64,000 nt of DNA from Nitrosarchaeum sp. Its GTDB lineage: Archaea; Thermoproteota; Nitrososphaeria; Nitrososphaerales; Nitrosopumilaceae. Both the position numbers and the translations under genes were made by a program. Numbering within the stretch: the stretch's first letter is position 1; each line of letters begins with the position of its first letter. The stretch is taken from positions 1 through 64,000 of the forward strand of contig NZ_JAILWF010000004.1 of the NCBI RefSeq assembly GCF_025699065.1. Reading direction: 5' to 3'. The notes beneath the pieces were generated by a model. The model worked only from the letters and a program-made list of their open reading frames with translations, made no database searches and was not told where the DNA came from. Shown here piece after piece: positions 8,676-17,356 of this stretch.

Positions 8676-9332
8676 TTACACTTTTGTATAATGCAAAATG
8701 AGGTAATTTTCAAGTTTTTTTATTGTATTTAATCTGAGTCTAGGGGATTTTTTGATTTTATCAAAACCTTTTCCTTGAACAAATGTGATTGCATCAGTTC
8801 CTCCAATAATAAATGGAGAAATAGCAATCAAAATTTCATCAAATAGATCATCATAAATAAATTGCCAGTTAACAGTACCACCGCCTTCTACCAAAATATT
8901 TTTAATTTTTCTTTTACTTAGACGATTCATTAAAGATTTTATGTTCACTGAGTTTTCACCAGTCATTATAATTTCAACTGGAAATTTTTTTAATTTTTTT
9001 AAATTTGATTTACTAATTTTTTTTGAAACAGCAATAATAGTTGGAATTTTATTAGATGTTTGTAAAATTTTTGAATTAATGTTAATTGTTCCTCTTGAAT
9101 CTAAAATTATTCTTATAGGATTTTTTCCCTTTACGTATCTTACTGTAAGCAGTGGATCATCTCTTTGAACTGTATTTTTTCCTACAAGAATTGCATCAAC
9201 TTTTGAACGAAGTTTATGAATTCTTATTTTATCTTTTTTCGAAGATAGTTTTGAATCCCCGAATCGTGTAGCAATTTTTCCATCAATAGAAATGGCTGCA
9301 CTTAAAATTACATGGGGTCTAGATTTTTCCAT
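8676..9332 (-). CDS. arfC: 2,5-diamino-6-ribosylamino-pyrimidinone 5'-phosphate reductase (riboflavin)
   Basis: A 218-residue RibD C-terminal-type (DHFR-fold) reductase that converts the ribosylamino to the ribitylamino pyrimidine. It has the typical start (RPHVILSAAISIDGKIATRFGDSKLSS), the DAILVGKNTVQRDDPLLTVR segment and the ILVEGGGTVNWQF motif. It is the last gene of the riboflavin cluster and overlaps the amidohydrolase by 14 bases. No deaminase domain is fused to it, so the deamination step must be done by another protein. Confidence 0.92.
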   Translation of the reverse strand: MEKSRPHVILSAAISIDGKIATRFGDSKLSSKKDKIRIHKLRSKVDAILVGKNTVQRDDPLLTVRYVKGKNPIRIILDSRGTININSKILQTSNKIPTIIAVSKKISKSNLKKLKKFPVEIIMTGENSVNIKSLMNRLSKRKIKNILVEGGGTVNWQFIYDDLFDEILIAISPFIIGGTDAITFVQGKGFDKIKKSPRLRLNTIKKLENYLILHYTKV

Positions 9333-10509
9333 GAACTATTTTACCTCCAATCATCACAGCACGAATATTAGATTCGGATGCTCTATGAACTATAGATGCG
9401 TGAATATTATGCATTGGCTCTAAGTCTAATGAATGTTTGTTGATAAAAATACCATCCGCAAGTTTACCAATTTCAATTACTCCAATATCTTTATTCAAAA
9501 TTTTTCCACCATTCACAGTAGCCATTTTTAAAATTTCTTTTGGCTCTATTCTTTTTTTATGAATACCCATTGTTACTTTCCACAAATAATCCATCTCTCT
9601 AAACATATCTGGTGAATTAATCATCACATTATCAGTACCTAATCCTATAGTACAACCAACTTTTTTCATTAACTCAATATCAGGAATTCCTTCAGCAAGT
9701 GCAGCGTTTGCTCTTGGGCAAATTACTATTCCAGAAGTTTTTTTTGATGCAGAGCGCAGATCATTTAATGATGCATGTGTCATATGTACCAAAAAATGGG
9801 GTTTCATTGTAAGTGCACGTGTGGTTTCAGATATTCCGGTAATCTTTTTGGATTTAGAAACACTTTGTTTTGTTTCAGATGAATGAATAGCACGAAGTTT
9901 AGGCGTGGAAGAGTAGTAATTTAGTACAGACAAGCTGTTTTCATTTGCTCCACTCACTCCAATTCCATCACATTTTTTTAATAATTCTATAAGCTCATTC
10001 ATTTTAGTTTTGGGCATAGGTTTGTTTTTTTTTATTTCAGATGTTCCTTGATAGAATTCTAATCTACCAAGAATAATTCCACGTATTTGTAATTTAGATA
10101 GAATTTGTTTTAGTAGTAAAACACCTTCAAATCCACCTTCTCGAAAATCTACAAAAGTTGTAATTCCTTTATTTATCATAGACTGACAGGAATATTTCAT
10201 AAAACTTGCTAGATGATTTTTTTCAGTATTTTTTAGAATTAATGGTTTTACACCAGACACAGGATGAATTCTTTTGTCAACAGAACTATTTAGAACAACA
10301 TCTTTTCCTATAGAATCGCCTATATGAGTATGACAGTTTACAAATCCTGGAATTAACAGTAAACCTTCACAATCAAACGATTCATCGTTTGTTTTCTCTT
10401 CAATATTAGATTTTATTTGTTTAAATCTTGAATCTTGTATTTTTATATCGATTTTTGGAACAAAATCTAATTCTTTACCTAATAGAACACTGACATTTTT
10501 GATTAGCAT
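9319..10509 (-). CDS. Amidohydrolase (cytosine/guanine-deaminase-like) inside riboflavin operon
   Basis: A 396-residue TIM-barrel amidohydrolase of the ATZ/TRZ/cytosine-deaminase type. Metal and catalytic residues are in place: His60-Thr-His62 (NCHTH), His209 with Glu212 (AIHSSE), His242/His245 and Asp293 (GLGTDN). It overlaps the GTP cyclohydrolase III gene upstream by 7 bases and the reductase gene downstream by 14 bases, which indicates one operon. The family removes amino groups from pyrimidines, purines and triazines or hydrolyses amides. The substrate here is unknown. By context it is a candidate for the pyrimidine deaminase or the formamide hydrolase of archaeal riboflavin synthesis. 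Confidence 0.85.
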   Translation of the reverse strand: MLIKNVSVLLGKELDFVPKIDIKIQDSRFKQIKSNIEEKTNDESFDCEGLLLIPGFVNCHTHIGDSIGKDVVLNSSVDKRIHPVSGVKPLILKNTEKNHLASFMKYSCQSMINKGITTFVDFREGGFEGVLLLKQILSKLQIRGIILGRLEFYQGTSEIKKNKPMPKTKMNELIELLKKCDGIGVSGANENSLSVLNYYSSTPKLRAIHSSETKQSVSKSKKITGISETTRALTMKPHFLVHMTHASLNDLRSASKKTSGIVICPRANAALAEGIPDIELMKKVGCTIGLGTDNVMINSPDMFREMDYLWKVTMGIHKKRIEPKEILKMATVNGGKILNKDIGVIEIGKLADGIFINKHSLDLEPMHNIHASIVHRASESNIRAVMIGGKIVHGKI

Positions 10510-11255
10510 GATAATTCATACACAGTTGGTTTTTCTTTTCCTGAATCTCTAATTTCTCTTATTGTATCAAGAGATTTTGTTGCAAGTTTTACAGCATCTC
10601 TAGCATTTTTGGCATTACCTATTCCACAATTCAAAGTAATATTATCTTCATTTTTAATTAATGCAATGAAATCTTTAACGGATTGTTTAGCTTCATCGTT
10701 TGCAACAACCATAAAATTATCTCCACCCATAAAAAATGTGAGAGAATTTTTTTGTAGAAAAAATTTTGACATTTTTGCATATAGACTAAAAATTATGGAA
10801 GTAGTTTCATAAGGAGAAATTATTTTTCTTTTTGATGTAAGATTCTCTACATCAAAATGCATTATGGATACTTTGTTATCAGAATGACCATTAATAAATC
10901 CAAAAATTGAAAATTCCTTGTTTAGAAAGATCTCATTTTTTTTACCTTCATATGCTTTCAGATTTGCAGCAAATGGGGAATCAGCATAACCAATAGACAT
11001 GGATAATCGTATATCAAAAGAATTTTCAAGATTTTTCTGAATTTCAATATGATCCTCCAGTGTTAATCCATTAGAAACTGCAAAAAATTCATCCGCTCTA
11101 TTTAAAAAAACAAGACAATTTTTTTCTGAGAACAATTTTTGAATTTCTTGATATAAGGATGCCTGAAGCATTTGAAGTGCATGTTCCCTGTCACTACCAA
11201 GAGTTAGAGTCCATGGACCATATCCACTAATCTTCAATATACTAAGTTGAATCAT
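10503..11255 (-). CDS. arfA: GTP cyclohydrolase III (GTP cyclohydrolase IIa)
   Basis: A 250-residue enzyme that opens GTP to the formylamino-pyrimidine (FAPy) nucleotide, the first archaeal riboflavin/F420 step. It has two cyclase-like halves. Recognisable parts are QLSILKISGYGPWTLTLGSDRE at the N-terminus, SIGYADSPFAANLKAYEGK and MGGDNFMVVAN. The start overlaps the ribH stop by four bases (11252-11255). Confidence 0.93.
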   Translation of the reverse strand: MIQLSILKISGYGPWTLTLGSDREHALQMLQASLYQEIQKLFSEKNCLVFLNRADEFFAVSNGLTLEDHIEIQKNLENSFDIRLSMSIGYADSPFAANLKAYEGKKNEIFLNKEFSIFGFINGHSDNKVSIMHFDVENLTSKRKIISPYETTSIIFSLYAKMSKFFLQKNSLTFFMGGDNFMVVANDEAKQSVKDFIALIKNEDNITLNCGIGNAKNARDAVKLATKSLDTIREIRDSGKEKPTVYELSC

Positions 11256-11668
11256 TTTTGAATCCTTTTTAATTCATTGAAGATTTTTACAACTGATTCC
11301 ACTGCACGTTCTGCTACTGGTCGAATTCTGGCATATGCATGCCTATCCTGCATTCCAGGCCCAGTTATTCCTAAAGACACAGGTTTTTGATATTTAATAG
11401 ACAATGCTGTAAGCGCATTTGCCGTAGAATGTGCAATTACTTCATCATGTTTAGTTTGTCCTTTAATTATTGCACCAAGAGTAACTACTCCATCAACATC
11501 ATTTTTTTGTAACAGTGCGTCAATAACTATAGGCATATCAAATGCACCTGGAACTTTACAAATATAATTTATTTTTAATTTCATTTTTTTTACTTTTTCC
11601 TCTGCAACAGAAAGCATCCTAAACGTCACCTCTTCATTGAATTCCGAAACCACTATTGCAATATTCAA
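11252..11668 (-). CDS. ribH: 6,7-dimethyl-8-ribityllumazine synthase
   Basis: A 138-residue lumazine synthase, normal length for archaea. The substrate-binding strands (VSEFNEEVTFRML, KVPGAFDMPIVI) and the segment GAIIKGQTKHDEVIAHS with the catalytic His are present. It condenses ribityl-aminouracil with dihydroxybutanone phosphate. It sits two bases after ribB. Confidence 0.96.
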   Translation of the reverse strand: MNIAIVVSEFNEEVTFRMLSVAEEKVKKMKLKINYICKVPGAFDMPIVIDALLQKNDVDGVVTLGAIIKGQTKHDEVIAHSTANALTALSIKYQKPVSLGITGPGMQDRHAYARIRPVAERAVESVVKIFNELKRIQK

Positions 11669-11670
11669 AA

Positions 11671-12336
11671 TTAATGCACCTTAGCAAATTCTAATAATTC
11701 TTTTCCATCAATTAATGGAATTGCATTTTGTTTTGCATATTTTTCTGCCTTATCAACAGATAAAGCAGTATAGGTTTGAGCATCCATCATTTCACAAATT
11801 GCAGTAACTGGAGTTAATCCTGCAATTTTACTAAGGTATACAGACATTTCGGTATGACCTTGTCTTTTTGATAATAATCCTTCTGAGGCAATTAATAATG
11901 GAACATGACCAGGTGTTTTAAAAGAAGAAACAAATTTTTTCTTTTTGTTTTCTACCTTGAAAATATTTGCCATTTCTCTTATTGTCAATGATCTGTCTTT
12001 GTCTGTTATACCAGTATAAGTTTGATAATGATTAACTGAAATTGAAAATGTTGGATGATCACCATATGGAGCAAGTCCCATGATCATTTCTTTATTAGAA
12101 ATTGTGGAGTTTGCTAAAATTTCATGCATGTATCGTAATTCTAGAGAATTTGCAAAATTATGCTCAATTGCAATACATAAAAGTCCACCTGCATGTTGTC
12201 GCATCCTTGCAACATGTTCTGGAGTTACAAATTCTGCAGCAACTACCATATCTATTTCATTTTCTCTTCCTGCAGAATCAAATAATAATACAAACTCACC
12301 ACGTTTTAATGATTCAATCCCAGATTCAAGAGACAT
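11671..12336 (-). CDS. ribB: 3,4-dihydroxy-2-butanone 4-phosphate synthase
   Basis: A ~221-residue single-domain RibB that makes the four-carbon unit of riboflavin from ribulose 5-phosphate. Visible motifs are DSAGRENEIDMV (acidic metal-binding loop), ARMRQHAGGLLC, FKTPGHVPLL and RQGHTEMSVYL. I chose ATG 12336 because it lies about 25 nt after a TATA box. A TTG six bases upstream is also in frame. No GTP cyclohydrolase II domain is fused, in line with the archaeal route. Confidence 0.95.
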   Translation of the reverse strand: MSLESGIESLKRGEFVLLFDSAGRENEIDMVVAAEFVTPEHVARMRQHAGGLLCIAIEHNFANSLELRYMHEILANSTISNKEMIMGLAPYGDHPTFSISVNHYQTYTGITDKDRSLTIREMANIFKVENKKKKFVSSFKTPGHVPLLIASEGLLSKRQGHTEMSVYLSKIAGLTPVTAICEMMDAQTYTALSVDKAEKYAKQNAIPLIDGKELLEFAKVH

Positions 12337-12360
12337 ATGCAAAAATCAACAATAAACTGA

Positions 12361-12367
12361 TTATAAA
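12361..12367 (-). promoter_or_regulatory. TATA-like box of ribB
   Basis: The minus strand reads TTTATAA about 25 nt before ATG 12336. A leaderless promoter inside the riboflavin cluster is likely, so ribB and downstream genes may be driven separately from ribE. Confidence 0.5.
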
Positions 12368-12381
12368 GTTTACTAAAAAAT

Positions 12382-12404
12382 TGGTAATTACCATAAAAAT
12401 GGTA
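12382..12404. promoter_or_regulatory. Candidate riboflavin-operon operator (three TGGTA half-sites)
   Basis: TGGTAATTACCA (12382-12393) is a perfect 12-bp palindrome. Its right half TACCAT also pairs with ATGGTA (12399-12404) across 4 bp. The block lies directly upstream of the ribB TATA box, where an activator or a TFB-blocking repressor would bind. The regulator is unknown. Confidence 0.45.
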
Positions 12405-12415
12405 TTATAACAATT

Positions 12416-13003
12416 TTATTTTAAAATGTATTTACCCAGTATATCTGTCTCAATGTTAATCTTATCACCAACATTTTTAATTTTAAAATTAGTCTTTTCC
12501 ATTGTATGAGGAATTAGACATACTGAAGCAAGATTATTTTTAATATCTACTACGGTTAGACTAATTCCATCTATTGCAATTGAACCTTTTTTCACAACAT
12601 ATTTTGTCAAGTTTTTTGGAATTTCAAACCAAACTTGAACTTCTTTAGGTTTAGTTTCTATTTTTTGAATGGTACCAACACCATCTACATGACCTAAAAC
12701 AAAATGTCCTTCTAATCGCTCACCAGCTTTTAGACTTCTTTCAATATTAACAATATCACCAGGTTTTAGATTCCCTAGATCAGTTTTACGAGTAGTTTCC
12801 TCGATCATTTCAAAAATGCATTTAGTGTTAGAAAGTTTGGTAGCTGTAAGACAAACACCATTCAAAGATACGCTTTGTCCTATTTTCAAACCTTTTGCAT
12901 GTTTTCCTAAATTTACCGTCATTTGAATAGAACTTCTAGTTTTTGTGTTTTTGGAAATTTTCTCAATTTTTCCTATTCCCTCAACTATTCCAGTAAACAT
13001 CAT
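12416..13003 (-). CDS. ribE: Riboflavin synthase (alpha-type)
   Basis: A 195-residue protein made of two tandem lumazine-binding barrels. Each begins with a FTGIVEGIG- or FVLGHVDGVG-type segment and contains a SVSLNGVCLT or SIAIDGISLT motif. It dismutates two lumazines into riboflavin. This is the bacterial/eukaryotic-type trimeric enzyme rather than the RibC-like archaeal synthase. It is the first gene of the cluster. Its Met-Met start leaves a choice of two adjacent ATGs. Confidence 0.94.
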   Translation of the reverse strand: MMFTGIVEGIGKIEKISKNTKTRSSIQMTVNLGKHAKGLKIGQSVSLNGVCLTATKLSNTKCIFEMIEETTRKTDLGNLKPGDIVNIERSLKAGERLEGHFVLGHVDGVGTIQKIETKPKEVQVWFEIPKNLTKYVVKKGSIAIDGISLTVVDIKNNLASVCLIPHTMEKTNFKIKNVGDKINIETDILGKYILK

Positions 13004-13054
13004 CTATGTTGTAAAATTGCTTTGTATAAATTGATTTTCTTGTTAATACAGATG

Positions 13055-13771
13055 TTATTTTTTATTGGATAATTCATCAAATTCGTTTTGACAGAATTGA
13101 TGAAAAACAGTACACTTGTTTTTTTTGGCATCAGCAATGATTTTTGTCATATCTTTTACTAAAACACCCTGTGCAGCTAAAAAAGCCTCATCGGTCATAC
13201 CTAATTTTTCAAACGCTTTAGATTTAGCAATTGATGCTTCGTTTAAGCTAGGATCTTCAATTTGTGCTTTATCATAAAATTCGATAGATTCTTTATAATT
13301 TTTTAAATGGTTTAAGGAGATAGCCTTATTCATCAATGCAGTAATATCGTTACTATCAATTTTTAGTGTTTTATCATAAAATTCTATAGCTTCGGTATGT
13401 CGATCTAATTCATTTAATGACAGACCTAAACTATTGAATGCCCAAGTATCTGTAGAATCGTGTTCAAGAATAATGTTACAGCAACTTATGACATCATTAT
13501 ATCGTTTTAACTTTTCAAGGGAGTAAATTTTATTTTTTAAAGCATAGTTATCATAATTTTTTATTTTCAATACTTCATCACAATAGATGATTGCATCCTC
13601 ATATCTTGCTAAATGTATTAAAGCCAATGCAGAATTTTGGAGTGCCACCATATCAGTTGGACTATTAGAAAGTAACTTTTGACAATAATTATACATTTCA
13701 TCATATTGTCCAGATTCAAACATTCTTTTGATTACAACTGTAGGGTCTAGTAGATTAATCAATTGTACCAT
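13055..13771 (-). CDS. TPR-repeat protein
   Basis: A 238-residue protein with about five tetratricopeptide repeats between residues ~20 and 200 (for example ALIHLARYEDAIIYCDEVLK, GLSLNELDRHTEAIEFYDKT and AISLNHLKNYKESIEFYDKA). These form a protein-protein interaction solenoid. The C-terminal ~40 residues are non-repetitive with two Cys. The partner is unknown. Confidence 0.85.
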   Translation of the reverse strand: MVQLINLLDPTVVIKRMFESGQYDEMYNYCQKLLSNSPTDMVALQNSALALIHLARYEDAIIYCDEVLKIKNYDNYALKNKIYSLEKLKRYNDVISCCNIILEHDSTDTWAFNSLGLSLNELDRHTEAIEFYDKTLKIDSNDITALMNKAISLNHLKNYKESIEFYDKAQIEDPSLNEASIAKSKAFEKLGMTDEAFLAAQGVLVKDMTKIIADAKKNKCTVFHQFCQNEFDELSNKK

Positions 13772-13834
13772 TACAATATTAGAATAACAAGTCTTTATTC
13801 TATTCGAAAAGATAAAAAATGTTATTTAATAAAA

Positions 13835-13978
13835 TTATTTCAATACTTTTCTAAGAGTTTCATTAAGGACCTTAGAATAACTGTATGAAGATTGCTCTTG
13901 CTGAATCATTTTGGCTTGACGAAGTCTTATTTTTTTATCCAGATCATCATCAATCATTATTGTTACACGTTTACTCAT
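13835..13978 (-). CDS. Small ribbon-helix-helix-like protein (47 aa)
   Basis: ATG 13978 to TAA 13835. The product starts MSKRVTIMIDDDLDKKIRLRQ and continues with SYSYSKVLNETLRKVLK, matching a ribbon-helix-helix fold: a beta strand, then two helices. It is likely a dimeric DNA-binding regulator. It lies between the response-regulator gene and the TPR gene, all on the same strand. Confidence 0.7.
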   Translation of the reverse strand: MSKRVTIMIDDDLDKKIRLRQAKMIQQEQSSYSYSKVLNETLRKVLK

Positions 13979-14045
13979 TGTACTTAGTAATTTATGATGA
14001 TTTCAATATAAGATTATATGAAATGTCCCAATTGTGGGAATAGAT

Positions 14046-14405
14046 TTAACCATTAATTACAGAGATAATTTGTTCCATGTTAAACGGTTTACGAATTAAA
14101 GGAATAGATAATTTTTCTAATTTTTCTTCAGTTGAATAACTACTATCTCCACTCACAGCGATGATTTTTGCATTAGAACTTATTTCTTGAATTTTTTTGA
14201 TTGCATAAAAACCACTTCCATTTGGCATCATTATATCAATTAAGACAACATCGGGGGCTTTTTCTTTGTAAAGTTTGATTGCAGTTATACCATCATAACC
14301 ACTACCCACAACTTTAATGCCCTTTTCCTCCAAAAATTCACCAAATAATCTAACTGTATCTTCATCATCATCAATCACAATAACGGAACGTTTCACAATA
14401 GTCAT
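14046..14405 (-). CDS. Single-domain response regulator (CheY-like receiver)
   Basis: A 119-residue receiver domain. It has the acidic pocket DDDED near 12-16, phosphoacceptor Asp in LIDIMMPNG (~56), a Ser in AVSGDS (~84) and Lys in RKPF (~106). No output domain is present, so it acts through protein contacts or as a phosphate relay. No histidine kinase is in the window. It diverges from the 200-aa regulator at 14453 across 47 bp. Confidence 0.92.
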   Translation of the reverse strand: MTIVKRSVIVIDDDEDTVRLFGEFLEEKGIKVVGSGYDGITAIKLYKEKAPDVVLIDIMMPNGSGFYAIKKIQEISSNAKIIAVSGDSSYSTEEKLEKLSIPLIRKPFNMEQIISVING

Positions 14406-14452
14406 GATTAATCACACATGCTTTAATATTTTGTATTATTTTTTAATAGTAT

Positions 14453-15055
14453 ATGGGAGGAATTGACAGATTAATTGCTAAAGTATTATCTCAAAAAATT
14501 AAACAAAAACTGGATGAAGATGAATTAAAAATTTTAGAAAGAAAGTTGTTTTTAGAACATGGAATGTCAATAAAGCTATCCATAGAACATTTTGATAAAT
14601 TGAATTTAGTATTAAAGAGCATTTTAAATCTAAATAGAAAAAAATTTGAAAATGAGTGTCTAAACGAAGTAATCAAAGTTCAAAGAAAAAATGCTAAATA
14701 CTCTGTTAGAATAATTGATCAAAATCTATTAGATTCGCTATTAGTGTTATGTGGAGATAATGAAACTAGACAAATGCTTAATTGTCTTTTTGAAAACGAG
14801 TTAACCATCCCGCAAATTTTAAGTGAAGCTCAAATTCCAAAAACATCTGGATATAGAAAAATTGAAAATTTAATCATAAATGGATTAATTGTAGAATCTG
14901 GCAAAGTACTTAGTGAGAGTAAAAGAATTTCAAAATATAGATGTGTTTTTGACGAAATAAAGATTGAAATGAAAAAGAATGATATTGTGTTTCAAGGAGT
15001 AATAAATGAACAAATTTATGATAAAAGTACTTGTATCGACTTAATTAAAGTGTAA
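14453..15055 (+). CDS. Helix-turn-helix regulator, thaumarchaeal type
   Basis: A 200-residue protein. The N-terminal ~85 residues are helical and charged. The C-terminal half looks like a winged helix (RQMLNCLFENELTIPQILSEAQIPKTSGYRKIENLIINGLIVESG). It probably binds DNA. Its divergent position next to the receiver protein suggests they share a promoter region or a pathway (inference). Confidence 0.65.
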   Translation: MGGIDRLIAKVLSQKIKQKLDEDELKILERKLFLEHGMSIKLSIEHFDKLNLVLKSILNLNRKKFENECLNEVIKVQRKNAKYSVRIIDQNLLDSLLVLCGDNETRQMLNCLFENELTIPQILSEAQIPKTSGYRKIENLIINGLIVESGKVLSESKRISKYRCVFDEIKIEMKKNDIVFQGVINEQIYDKSTCIDLIKV

Positions 15056-15082
15056 GATTAGAAAATAATTCATAAGGAAATT

Positions 15083-15949
15083 CTAAATTGATGTAGATTT
15101 TACAATTTCAAGTACGGTTTTAGCTTGTTTAAAGTGAACTTCATCAATCATTTTTCCATCTATAGTTGTTGCTCCTTTTCCTTTTTTTGTGGATTCTAAA
15201 TAAAATTTGGAAACTTTTTCTGCCCATTGAATTTCTTTTTTACTTGGATAGAAAACTTTGTGAGTTGTCAATATTTGGTCAGGGTGTATGATACTTTTTC
15301 CTGCATAACCAAGATCTTTTCCAACTTTACAATCTTTTTCTAATCCTTTAATGTCTTTAAGGTCTTGCCAAATAGCATCAATTGCAGAAACTCCTGCTGC
15401 TTTTGCATCTACTGGAATTTTTGCCCTAGAATATCTTCCGCCTTCTGAATTTTTTGAGTATTCAATTCCTAAATCATTTAAGAGATCAAAAACTCCAAAA
15501 ACTACTGCTTGTATTCTTTTACTATAAGATGCAATATTGTATGTGTTAACCACTCCTTCAGCTGATTCAATAGAAGGAATTATTTGAATTGGTTTTAGTT
15601 TACGATTCTTTTCCAATAATGAAAGATTCTTTTCAATTTTTTTTATCTCAGCAACATTGTTTACTTTAGGAATCACTATTCCATCAATTCCTTTTTGAAT
15701 AATTACCTTGAGATCATCTGGAATTTTTCCAGATTTTGGAGAATTTGTGCGCACAAAAATTGATGATTTGTAAGATTGACGTGATTTTAGTGCATCTTGA
15801 ATTAATTTTCTAGCATTATTTTTTTCCTCATCTGGTACGGAATCTTCTAAATCAAAACAGACTATATCAGCTTGAATGTTTTTTGCCTTTTCTAAAAACC
15901 TAGAATTATTTCCGGGAACAAAAATAAGACTGCGAAAAAGCTGTGTCAT
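15083..15949 (-). CDS. HpcH/HpaI aldolase / CitE-like CoA-ester lyase
   Basis: A 288-residue TIM-barrel lyase of the CitE/malyl-CoA lyase family. The start RSLIFVPGNNSRFLEKA, the metal-site region DIVCFDLEDSVPDEEK, the ESAEGV segment and the VFGVFDLLNDLG stretch are all typical. Family members cleave or form malyl-CoA, citramalyl-CoA or citryl-CoA. The substrate cannot be set from sequence. It sits seven bases after the MDR oxidoreductase and is probably co-transcribed with it. Confidence 0.85.
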   Translation of the reverse strand: MTQLFRSLIFVPGNNSRFLEKAKNIQADIVCFDLEDSVPDEEKNNARKLIQDALKSRQSYKSSIFVRTNSPKSGKIPDDLKVIIQKGIDGIVIPKVNNVAEIKKIEKNLSLLEKNRKLKPIQIIPSIESAEGVVNTYNIASYSKRIQAVVFGVFDLLNDLGIEYSKNSEGGRYSRAKIPVDAKAAGVSAIDAIWQDLKDIKGLEKDCKVGKDLGYAGKSIIHPDQILTTHKVFYPSKKEIQWAEKVSKFYLESTKKGKGATTIDGKMIDEVHFKQAKTVLEIVKSTSI

Positions 15950-15956
15950 TAAATTA

Positions 15957-17033
15957 TTATGCGTTTTCTGGCTTCATCATAATTTTGCCAAAGAACTTTC
16001 CAGAGAGCATTTTTGTATGTGCTTCTGCAGCTTGTTCAAATGTATAAGTAGAATCAATTTCTGCTTTAATTTTACCCTTACCCATCCAATACAAACCAAG
16101 ATCCATTTCAGCTTTAGTTCCTTGAGTTGAACCTAACACATTGATTCCTTTAAAGAAGATGTGTCTAAGATCAATTTTTGCATCATATCCAGTAGTAGCT
16201 CCACATGAAACAAGTGTTCCTCCATAGTTAAGCAGGGTCAATTGTTTGTTAAAGTGAGTTTCTCCAATATGGTCAAATGTTAAATCAATTCCTGGCCTAA
16301 CACCAGTTTTTGCAGCAATATCTTTTGTAATTTTAAAGACTTCTTTGTGCCAGTCTTCTTTTCTATGATCTACTGCATAATCAGCACCTAATGCTTTGCA
16401 TTTATCGAGTTTATCTGCACTAGCAGTTGCAATAACAGTACAATTGTAGAGTTTTGCAATTTGAATTCCAAAGCTGCCAACACCAGAACCTCCACCCATA
16501 ATTAGAACAGTTTGTCCAGGTGTAATTTTGGCTCTTCCAACTAACATATGCCAAGAAGTAAGAATTGTCATTGAAGCTGCTGCTGCATCTTCATAAGAAA
16601 CTCCTTCTGGAATTTTTGATACATTAACTTCTGGTAGATGTACTAGTTCACTATATGCACCCCAGAGTGGGCCTGTTTGGAATCCCCAAACTTGTCTATT
16701 GGTACAATCAAATTCTCTACCTGATGTACATAATGCACATGTTCTACATGAAAGATTGGAATGTGAGACAACTCTATCCCCTACTTTGATAGTTTTTACA
16801 TCTTCTCCTACTGCAACAACATCTCCTGCAGCATCAGAACCAGATACGTGTGGTAATGGGATAGCAATTGGTACACCTCTCATTCCCCAGATATCATTAT
16901 AGTTAAGAGCTGCTGCTTTTAGTTTGAACACAACTTCATTTGCTTTTGGTTTTGGATCAGGAATATCTTTTACTTTTAAAATTTTTGCATAATTATCATC
17001 AGGAGCATATTCTTCATAAACTACAGCTTTCAA
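15957..17033 (-). CDS. Zinc-type MDR alcohol dehydrogenase / enoyl-CoA-reductase-like protein
   Basis: A 358-residue medium-chain dehydrogenase/reductase. The structural-zinc lobe is complete (CRTCALCTSGREFDC near 96-110) and the nucleotide-binding motif is GGGSGVGSFG near 180. It resembles crotonyl-CoA reductase/acryloyl-CoA reductase and quinone-reductase members as much as true alcohol dehydrogenases. An acryloyl-CoA reductase role in the 3HP/4HB cycle is possible, since the crenarchaeal enzyme is in this superfamily. This remains inference. Confidence 0.82.
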   Translation of the reverse strand: MKAVVYEEYAPDDNYAKILKVKDIPDPKPKANEVVFKLKAAALNYNDIWGMRGVPIAIPLPHVSGSDAAGDVVAVGEDVKTIKVGDRVVSHSNLSCRTCALCTSGREFDCTNRQVWGFQTGPLWGAYSELVHLPEVNVSKIPEGVSYEDAAAASMTILTSWHMLVGRAKITPGQTVLIMGGGSGVGSFGIQIAKLYNCTVIATASADKLDKCKALGADYAVDHRKEDWHKEVFKITKDIAAKTGVRPGIDLTFDHIGETHFNKQLTLLNYGGTLVSCGATTGYDAKIDLRHIFFKGINVLGSTQGTKAEMDLGLYWMGKGKIKAEIDSTYTFEQAAEAHTKMLSGKFFGKIMMKPENA

Positions 17034-17073
17034 TATGGATCCTGATATTATCCCCTAATTATATTTTCTCTGA

Positions 17074-17349
17074 TTAGATACGATTTATCTTAAAATCACG
17101 TTTTGGTTGTTGAATTGATAATAAAATTTGTTTAAGTTGATTGTCATTAATTTGAGAATTCATCTTTCCTTGTGATGCCATTCCAATTAGATATTGCTCT
17201 ACTAAATCAGATAATTCAGGTTTAACCATCTTGATGTTATTTAATCTCATTCTTGCATCTGGAGAGAGTATTTGTTTGAGGATTTGCTCTTTTTGAGCAG
17301 TCATATCGTGATTTTGTTTATCTTGATCAGGTGATTCAGAAAAACTCAT
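17074..17349 (-). CDS. PDCD5-family DNA-binding protein
   Basis: A 91-residue archaeal PDCD5/TFAR19 homolog. It has a charged, disordered N-terminus, then a helical bundle (KEQILKQILSPDARMRLNNIKMVKPELSDLVEQYLIGMASQGKM) with the hallmark LSPDARxRLxNI motif. The exact archaeal role is not settled. It sits seven bases after S19e, the usual archaeal pairing. Confidence 0.94.
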   Translation of the reverse strand: MSFSESPDQDKQNHDMTAQKEQILKQILSPDARMRLNNIKMVKPELSDLVEQYLIGMASQGKMNSQINDNQLKQILLSIQQPKRDFKINRI

Positions 17350-17356
17350 TTTAAAT

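Noticed and set aside
14018-14056. Twelve-codon ORF MKCPNCGNRF... on the plus strand
   Set aside because: It has a zinc-knuckle look but is too short, lacks the second CxxC, and overlaps the end of the response-regulator gene.
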